Source of the DNA: Alviniconcha marisindica
Lineage: Eukaryota > Mollusca > Gastropoda > Provannidae
Direction: 5' to 3'
Assembly (NCBI GenBank): GCA_018857735.1
Contig: JABMCL010003269.1
Coordinates: 52,767 to 116,766, forward strand
DNA length: 64,000 nucleotides
Shown here: positions 57,901 to 64,000 of the stretch, piece by piece
How the letters are laid out: each line of letters begins with the position of its first letter
Numbering within the stretch: the first letter of the stretch is position 1
Program-made: the position numbers and the translations under genes
Notes under the pieces: generated by a model
Databases searched by the model: none
The model's input: only the letters and a program-made list of their open reading frames with translations
What the model was told of the DNA's origin: nothing

Positions 57901-60900
57901 ACTGTTATGTTACAACAATAAAAACCAACCTTCCATCAATCAATCAATGCAAAATAGCACATTTTCGTACCAATTCATATTCTGTAGGCATTCACCACAG
58001 GAACCTGCTTAAATCACTTGTAGCTGTGAGCAGGGTGACCTATTTGATTCTAATGGCTCACACGGAAAACTTCATTAGTCAAAACTAATGCAGTTAAAAA
58101 GTAGAGAGGATTTGGTAAAAAAGGAAAATGAATGGACCTAGCAGTCTAAATTAGGAGTCTACATTAACAGAAGGAAAAAATTCCTGGCAGTGGGTAAAGC
58201 ATGCATGGCTATATCCTGACCTTCTCTGGAAAAAAATAATATGCTTCCTTCAATGAAGCATTAACTATGAGCCTGTCACAAAACCTGAAGTCCAACTAAA
58301 AGTGTCTGTTTGGTCATCTCCAAGTCATCTGTATCAGTTCAGGTCATCCGTATCAGTTCAGATCATCTGTATCAGTTCAGGGTATCAGTTCAGGTCATCA
58401 GTATCAGTTCAGGTCACCTGTATCAGTTCAGGTCACCTGTATCAGTTCAGGTCACCTGTATCAGTTCAGGTCATCAGTATCAGTTCAGGTCATCAGTATC
58501 AGTTCAGGTCATCAGTATCAGTTCAGGTCAAGAAAATGGTTGCCACAAGCTCTGGAAAGTCAACATGAAGTCCATGCCATCTTTCAGTCGTGTATCTGTA
58601 AACCACACAGTACTTCCAAGCAATAATTATATATTTATCTGTGATTTATCCATATATTGCACAATCTGGACAAATAAAATGGGCAATAACCACCTTCATC
58701 TGAAGCCAAGCCAACGTCTTGTCGCTGTTGTATCTGTAAGCCTTGAAGTCATCTTCACCTGAAACACATGAACAGGTACTTAACCCACTTGGCCCCAGAC
58801 CAGCCGCTGCCCTTTCGCTACGAAGTCCCATGCGAAGGGTAGTAACTGTGTCAAATGATCCCGGTATACAACTTTAAAAATCAACAATAAACACCAAACA
58901 AAAGTTTCAGCTCACTTCGTATTTTTCCCAGGAAAAAAATAATAATTATGATTTAAATTCTGGCGCTTCTATTGGTCATTTTTCGAGTGACAATGCGGCA
59001 AGCACAGCAGTGAAAGGGTTAAAATGGCTCACACTGGGGGTAACACCACAAAAAAGAACAGCACCTTTCATGTCTGTGACCTGATCCAGGCAATCCAACC
59101 TGCCGCACTACAGCAGCTGAGAACGGGGGGGGGGGGGGGAGGGAGAGGGGAGAAGAGGGGGAGCACCACAAAACAGAACAGCACCTTTCATGTCTGTGAC
59201 CTGATCCAGGCAATCCAACCCATTGCACTGCAACAGCTGAAAACAGTTGGCAGTTGTGTGTGTGTGGGGGGGGGGGGGGGGGGGGGGGGGGGGGTGGGGG
59301 GAGAGGGAGGGAGAGAGAGGAGGGGGAGAGACCACAAAACAGAACAGCACCTTTCATGACTGTGAACTGATCCAGGCAATTCAACTCATTGCACTGCAAC
59401 AGCTGAGAACAGTGGGCCGTTGGGGGTGGGGGGTGGGGGTGGGGAGGGTGGGGGGGGGTGGAAGAGGGGGGAAGAAGGGGAGCACCACAAAACAGAACAG
59501 CACCTTTCATGACTGTAAACTGATCCAGGCAATCCAACTCATTGCGCGGCAACAGCTGAGCTCAGTTGGCCATCAGCAGGGGTGGGGGGGGGGGGGGGGG
59601 GGGTGGGGGTGGAGGGGGGGGGGGAAGAAGGGGAGCACCACAAAACAGAACAGCACCTTTCATGACTGTGAACTGATCCAGGCAATCCAACCCATTGCAC
59701 TGCAGCAGCTGAGAACAGTTGGGGGGAGGGTGGAAGTGGGGGTGTGGGGTGGAGGGGTGGGGGGGGGGGAGTGGAGGGGAGAGGGGAGTGGAGGGGAGAG
59801 GGGAGAGAAGGGGGAGGGGAGAGAGGGGGAGCACCACAAAAAAGAACAGTACCTTTCATGTCTGTGACCTGATCCAGGTGATCCAGCCTGCGGCATTGAA
59901 GCAGCTGAGAACAGTCCGGGAACTCTGCATCACACACAATCTGATCCAGTGTCATGTACTTGCCTGTCTAAACACAAAACAGACAGAAAGAAGCTATACA
60001 TATGTATTTCAGTGGTGCTTCAGGTCAAGAATAGCCCACAATCATGAGCAATTGTTCACTCAGTTGTTGTTTCCTGGTTTAGGTTTGGTAGCTTATGAAG
60101 TGGTTTGTTTCCCGCTTTAGCCTTGGTAGCTTATGAAGTGGTTTGTTTGAATGAATGAATGAAAATTTATATTATAGTAGGAAGGTCCAGCCAAATTTGG
60201 AAAAGCAAGCAATGCAATCCATTAATATGTGATATTAAAGAGGGTCACAAGGCAAGTACACAAGCCAAATTTCATTAATTTATCTATAATATTTTTCTCA
60301 GACATCACCCTTCAAATTGTCACCATTTTAGGCATTTCACGCACATTTTACAAAATGCCATTTTTGTATGGCTCTAGCATAAACATTATTGGTCACACAT
60401 CCACCCAACTTGTTTTACACAGTGTCTGCACTACATAGACTATACACAATTTTGTCAGTAGTCATCCTTACTCAAATACTGGAGATGCAGAGTGCCAAAA
60501 ATGGAAAAATCGCTAATTTGGATATTGTCCAAGCACCAATCTTTGATGGTACCATGACAAGATCAAACATAACATGGGAATGGAAAGAGGTACAACCATA
60601 ATTCTGGTATCAACTGATTCAGCATTAATTAGACATACAAATTCACAAGTCTAAAGAAGTGCAAGCTAAATTTTACCTACAGAGGCAAGTTTCCATGAGA
60701 AAAAAGGGTGCAAATATCCTGCGAATCTTTGATGGTAATAGCATCAAAGCAAATCAAATCTGGAATGGAAAGAGATACAGCCATGGTTCTGGTATCTGCA
60801 GATTCAGCATTAATCAGAGAAGGAAAATGCATAGCATTAGGAAATTTAGGCAAATTTTAGATATATGTAGACTTGTTTGAATGAAGAAATGAAGTTAAAA

Positions 60901-61516
60901 ACTGCAGTCTAAGTGTGGCCTCGTGGCAGATGTTGGGGCCTGCCTCGCTTTCTAGGACCAATTCTCTCCTCAAGATGATGAAACTGATCATCCTCTGAAA
61001 TCATTAACAAAGAAATATATAAACAAACAGGTAAAAAAGATTTATTTCAACATAAACAGCCCACTAACACTTAATACTCACCAATTAAATACACTTAATA
61101 CTCACAGATTAAATCATCAAATTCTGAAGTTTAGTTGTAAATAACACTTACTTGACTTTGTGTGAATCATGCAGTAATAACTTGAGAAATAAATAAATCA
61201 GAAAGGTACAAACAGAAGGAAGCAGACAAGAACTAATTTTCAGGTATCCGACTACTACTACCAGTCTCAGCTATTGAAACAATCCCAGAAGCAAAACCCC
61301 AACTGGAGTCGTTCTAGCCATTATTTGACAATATTTAAAAACAAAAAACTTCCCTACCTTACATAAAAGACCTGGATTATTAAGGAAACTAACAAAAATT
61401 GGAGTCCCATTTCAATCACATTTAAAAACTGACATGCTCAAAACTGTATTTAATGTTGCTCTGAGTTATTTTATTTCCCCCACCCCCTCCCACCCCCACA
61501 TTTGATGTGGCTCTTG

Positions 61517-61583
<67 letters not shown>

Positions 61584-64000
61584 ATTATTTCTTTCATTTT
61601 GTTTCCTGTTCAGTCTTTCTAGTTATTGACTTAGTTACTTTGTCTTGTTACCATACATAGTCTGTCTTGTCAATCATGCTTGTAAAATGTTAAACAAAAA
61701 CAAAAAACTTGCATTATTACTTCTTCTTTTTTTAAATCCCGCCCCCCACCCTTGTAATTATTATTATTATTATATACAAAGATTGAAAGAATCATGTAAT
61801 TTTGAGCCAGTGTGCCAGGTCTTCCATGTGCACAAAAGGTGGAAGAGAAAGAAGATGGGGGAAAAAGAAGAAATTAATTCTTCAGAAGCAAATACAATTC
61901 CAAACTCTCAATATAACATTATTTTTGACTGGTGGCTCGCTTTTATTTTGTTTTGTCTAGATGAGCAGATCTACTGTAAAAAAACATATTGGGTCATGAC
62001 TGCATCATCTGCTAGCTAAATCAGAGTTATTGTCCCTAACAAGAAAAACATACATTAAAAAAAAAAATCATTCACTTGCTAAATTTCCTTCAAAAAAATT
62101 CACTGTTGAGAACACACACCATACATCATTTTTTTGTCAATTCGGATTTACGGGGAAAGAAATAACTACTTTTACAGCAGTTTGCATTTCAGAGGAAATA
62201 ATGCGGAGATAACTCTGTAATGTTGTTCAAACTACAACCAGACCACAATGAATTTGCTTCAATTGCATTGAAAGAGACGTAAACAGCACAAAAATACAGT
62301 TATGGTTGTGTTGGAAACTCACTTAGTTATCGCTAAAATAAACAAACTTACCACAGTATCTTTCCAATTCCTCCAGGGTGAGCATCTTTTGCGCCGCTCG
62401 CGTAGTCACAGACTTTTAGCAATCGCGCAACTCGAGCAGACGACAAAATCTACGGGGTCTCCACTTTCATTGCACGCGAACTCTTACAAGAACTTGCTTC
62501 TGGATCAAACGATACACCGTTTTAAAGAGCGAAAATTCGTCTTTCCAGTGACACCAAATTGAATATGGTGCATTCCAACTTTCTTGGTGTAAATTTACAC
62601 TAAAAATGAACGTATTTTTCGACTCAATTTTTGCTGCAGTCGAAAACGAAGAATTTTAACAAATTTTATAACGGATAAATCTACGGGAATCCCTCTTTCT
62701 AAAAATAGTAACTTCATATGTGTACGTTTTTCTTGTAAAAGTTCCCAACGGTTTTCTGAACGCAACTGTTTTCCGACCTTGCCCATCTGACTGTCGACGT
62801 CAGAACCACGCTCGGTTTCCAACCGCTTGGTGTGTGCATTAAAACTTCTTCCAAATTCACAATACATCATTCACGCACAAAATAATGGCATCAACAGGTC
62901 GTAAAAAGATCGTTTTTTGCCTGACAGTAGTTTTTATTGACAAACTGCACAAAACAAGGCAGATACGACAAGTTGAAAATGAGCAATATTTGCCTCACGA
63001 CGACAATGTTACCCAGCGCTAAAGAGAGGCTGGTCCTACCTATATATAGCGCATACAAAATTTCCACACAAAACTTTTCAGGTTTTGTCTTACATTGCCC
63101 CTTCGATTTTGTATCAAACTTGACAGATCTGATTTTTCCTGAAGCATTTTCATTATGTACACTTAGTTTGCTGTGGTTTCTCTCTCAGACCTTGGAGGCT
63201 CACAAACAGCTAGGTGAGATTTTGCACATGCAATCATTTTCCTGCAAATGGACTGATCCATTATATTATACGTAACAGTCTAATAGATATCCTTGCCACT
63301 TTGCTCTTGGAAGGTTCCTGTGTATGGATATTGTAAGACCGGCAGTCTTTCCAACCAAAATCTCATTACTGTCATGGGCAGGGGCCGACAACAGATTCTC
63401 CGTACCCATCTTTCAAGTGCTGATGAACTAAGGCAGAATCTGTACTCAACTTTCCAGTAGAATCTGTGCTCGCCTTACAAGCATCAAACTAAGGCAGAAA
63501 CTGCACTCAAGTGTCCAGTGCTGATGAGGTGAGGCAGAATCTGGACTCACCTTTCCAGTGTTGATGAGGTGAGGCAGAATCTGGACTCACCTTTCCAGTG
63601 TTGATGAGGTGAGGCAGAATCTGGACTCACCTTTCCAGTGTTGATGAGGTATGGCAGATTGTGGACTCACCTTCCCAGCTTTGATGAGGGAAGGCAGGCT
63701 CTGGACTTACCTTTCCAGTGTTGATGAGGTATGGCACGTCTGGACTCACCTTTCCAGTGTTGATGAGGTATGGCAGAATCTGGACTCACCTTTCCAGTGT
63801 TGATGAAGTATGGCAGGTCTGGACTCACCTTTCCAGTGTTGATGAGGTATGGCAGGTCTGGACTCACCTTTCCAGCGTTGATGAGGTGAGGCAGGCTCTG
63901 GACCCACCTTTCCAGTGTTGATGAGGTAAGCAGGCTCTGGACTCACCTTTCCAGTGTTGATGAGGTACGGCAGGCTCTGGACTTACCTTACCAGTGTTGA
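54879..64000 (-). CDS. RNASEH2B: RNASEH2B, ribonuclease H2 subunit B (C-terminal exons; 5' part off window)
   Basis: Minus-strand exons are 64000-63987 (partial), 59967-59853, 58758-58694, 57835-57727, 57193-57112, 56263-56206, 55369-55286 and 54968-54879. All junctions are phase-consistent and give about 204 residues, close to the matching part of the 312-residue human protein. The subunit is non-catalytic: with RNASEH2A and RNASEH2C it forms the nuclear enzyme that removes ribonucleotides from DNA. Diagnostic segments are LDQIVCDAEFPDC, YRYNSDKTLAWLQMK, YLKYACGLVSDYLP, KAKLSKDDVTPTEDYS and AQKRLSKVDKSGMKSISSFF. The last contains a PIP box (MKSISSFF; human MKSIDTFF) for PCNA binding. The N-terminal half lies beyond the right edge. 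The gene is convergent with LIPT2. The long first visible intron carries two arrays of junction copies. Confidence 0.93.
55286..55369 (-). CDS. RNASEH2B: RNASEH2B exon (KAKLSKDDVTPTEDYS)
   Basis: It has 28 codons with phase 0 at both ends, acceptor TTTTTCATTCCAG and donor GTGTGT. It matches the human KIKLSDEPVEAKEDY segment and ends in LKKENSK, as in the human LKTEKKNSK. Confidence 0.9.
56206..56263 (-). CDS. RNASEH2B: RNASEH2B exon (acidic linker)
   Basis: It is 58 nt, with acceptor TTTCCCCCTAG and donor GTGAGT. It encodes GIKETKENIKPETTEEPPNK, a low-complexity linker in the position of the human LPEPSASLPNPPSKK stretch. Sequence similarity alone is weak; phase and position support it. Confidence 0.8.
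56780..57010 (-). mobile_element. Possible tRNA-derived SINE
   Basis: On the minus strand GTGCTCAGTTGGTTAGTG resembles a tRNA A box and GGGTTTGATCCG, 60 nt further, a B box, the arrangement of a polymerase III promoter. A CT microsatellite follows (GA on the plus strand, 56800-56841). It lies in an RNASEH2B intron. The spacing is plausible but the body was not matched to a named family. Confidence 0.4.
57112..57193 (-). CDS. RNASEH2B: RNASEH2B exon (YLKYACGLVSDYLP)
   Basis: It is 82 nt, with acceptor GTGTATTGCAG and donor GTAAGC. It encodes DAYLKYACGLVSDYLPLELG, then ANLRDYL, equivalent to the human [25 protein letters not shown] segment. Confidence 0.9.
57727..57835 (-). CDS. RNASEH2B: RNASEH2B exon (VAEALKSSNIQVG)
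   Basis: It is 109 nt, with acceptor CTTTTCTCCAG and donor GTAAGA. It enters in phase 0 and ends one base into a codon. It encodes TESVAEALKSSNIQVGETG, then AHSAIFVRSQKDQSEGD, matching the human TVAALKTNNVNV and following acidic loop. Confidence 0.9.
57975..58240 (+). repeat. Dispersed repeat, copy in an RNASEH2B intron
   Basis: This is the partner of 38260-38560, with the same block order (AGGCATTCACCACAGGAACC, AGTAGAGAGGATTTGG, GAATGGACC, GCATGGCTATATCCTGACC). Confidence 0.7.
58310..58530 (-). repeat. 18-bp minisatellite, about 12 units
   Basis: The unit is TATCAGTTCAGGTCATCA with CCTG or CCGT variants. It lies 160 bp downstream of the 58694-58758 exon within an RNASEH2B intron. Frames read through it because 18 is a multiple of three. 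Confidence 0.9.
58694..58758 (-). CDS. RNASEH2B: RNASEH2B exon (YRYNSDKTLAWLQMK)
   Basis: It is 65 nt, with acceptor CATGTGTTTCAG and donor GTGGTT. It completes the split Gly and encodes EDDFKAYRYNSDKTLAWLQ, then MK, equivalent to the human KYYKYSKEKTLKWLEKKV helix. An 18-bp tandem array lies downstream in the next intron. Confidence 0.9.
59052..59720 (-). repeat. Five exon-end copies separated by G-rich spacers (RNASEH2B intron)
   Basis: Copies at 59065-59116, 59185-59236, 59351-59402, 59504-59555 and 59657-59708 repeat the last 52 nt of the exon at 59853-59967 plus its donor. All five are exactly 52 nt between a TCAG and a GTGCTG donor, while the G/A-rich spacers (pyrimidine-rich on the gene strand) differ widely in length. 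Four copies keep the exon reading frame open; the one at 59065-59116 has a TAG at its third codon. Confidence 0.9.
59853..59967 (-). CDS. RNASEH2B: RNASEH2B exon (LDQIVCDAEFPDC)
   Basis: It is 115 nt, enters in phase 0 and ends one base into a Gly codon. The acceptor is TTTGTGTTTAG and the donor GTACTG. It encodes TGKYMTLDQIVCDAEFPDC, then SQLLQCRRLDHLDQVTDMK, matching the human [21 protein letters not shown] region. Its 3' half is copied five times in the following intron. Confidence 0.9.
60000..63490 (-). other. RNASEH2B intron remainder
   Basis: AT-rich, with a GT run (61520-61580). GATGGTA.CAT..A and GGAATGGAAAGAG.TAC.ACCAT occur twice (60544-60600, 60731-60790), showing a diverged direct repeat of about 190 bp. 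The nested small ORF and a locally CpG-rich stretch (62370-62470) are described separately. Confidence 0.5.
60912..62411 (-). CDS. Hypothetical two-exon small ORF nested in the RNASEH2B intron
   Basis: An ATG at about 62410 opens MLTLEELERYC, ending in a consensus GTAAGT donor. An acceptor (GATTTCAG) at about 61001 joins in phase and continues EDDQFHHLEERIGPRKRGRP before a TAG at about 60912, giving 39 residues. The GPRKRGRP core resembles an AT-hook. The start region is locally CpG-rich, unlike its surroundings. I recognise no family. It may be a small protein, an alternative exon pair, or the end of a mobile element. Both splice sites are good but the prediction rests on them alone. Confidence 0.25.
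63500..63986 (-). repeat. About 42-bp minisatellite derived from an RNASEH2B exon end and donor, 11-12 units
   Basis: On the gene strand each unit reads CCTCATCAACACTGGAAAG|GTGAGTCC, matching the exon end ATCAACACTGGTAAG|GTAAGTCC at the window edge. Nearly every unit therefore carries a consensus donor. The array sits on the intron side of the real junction. Confidence 0.9.
63987..64000 (-). CDS. RNASEH2B: RNASEH2B exon end at the window edge
   Basis: Fourteen bases encode (I)NTGK in phase 0, then a strong GTAAGT donor. Joined to the next exon this gives INTGKTGKYMTLDQ, which aligns with the human LIKADKEGKFQPLDQ segment. The neighbouring tandem units are near copies of this same exon end and donor, so this could be one more diverged unit; its better donor and outermost position favour the real exon. 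Confidence 0.55.

Noticed and set aside
59247..59867. 206-codon Gly-rich plus-strand frame
   Set aside because: It is a translation of G-rich spacers plus antisense exon copies; an artefact of the array.

Overview
This window reads as animal nuclear DNA, most likely from a mollusc and probably a gastropod. That placement is inferred from the repeat types and not proved. Genes are split by long introns with GT/AG junctions. Coding density is very low. Simple repeats, minisatellites and dispersed repeats fill most of the space. There are no operons, bacterial-type genes or CRISPR arrays. Nearly all long open frames in the window are stop-free tandem repeats, not genes.

Three conserved eukaryotic genes can be rebuilt exon by exon. 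(1) ECT2-like, minus strand, about 4.85-13.8 kb. The first three coding exons, in consistent phase, encode the N-terminal BRCT0-type region of this cytokinesis RhoGEF; the rest lies off the left edge. Just upstream of the proposed start codon are a TTTGAA element, an E2F-like site and paired CCAAT boxes, the layout typical of G2/M genes. (2) LIPT2, plus strand, 36.28-48.35 kb. Three exons give a complete 285-residue mitochondrial octanoyltransferase. (3) RNASEH2B, minus strand, 54.88 kb to the right edge. Seven complete exons and the end of an eighth give about 204 C-terminal residues of this RNase H2 subunit, ending in a PCNA-binding motif. LIPT2 and RNASEH2B are convergent. The genes are unrelated in function: cytokinesis, lipoylation and ribonucleotide repair.

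Between ECT2 and LIPT2 lies a repeat-rich region. Its main object is a 5.8-kb L1/Tx1-like non-LTR retrotransposon (about 15.9-21.7 kb) flanked by a 17-bp target-site duplication. It is inserted inside an older foldback element whose two arms lie on either side of it. ORF2 is broken by a stop codon and a frameshift. Several dispersed repeat families recur, some as inverted pairs, and a second large foldback lies at 35.1-35.7 kb.

The most unusual pattern is that four minisatellites are built on exon-intron junctions of these three genes: an acceptor-derived array at ECT2 exon 2, an array beginning at the LIPT2 exon 2 donor, and two arrays in one RNASEH2B intron. One of the latter holds five 52-nt copies of an exon end, each with an AG acceptor, a GT donor and the same entry and exit phases as the real exon. 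They could in principle act as mutually exclusive exons. All calls come from reading the sequence; none has been checked by database search.
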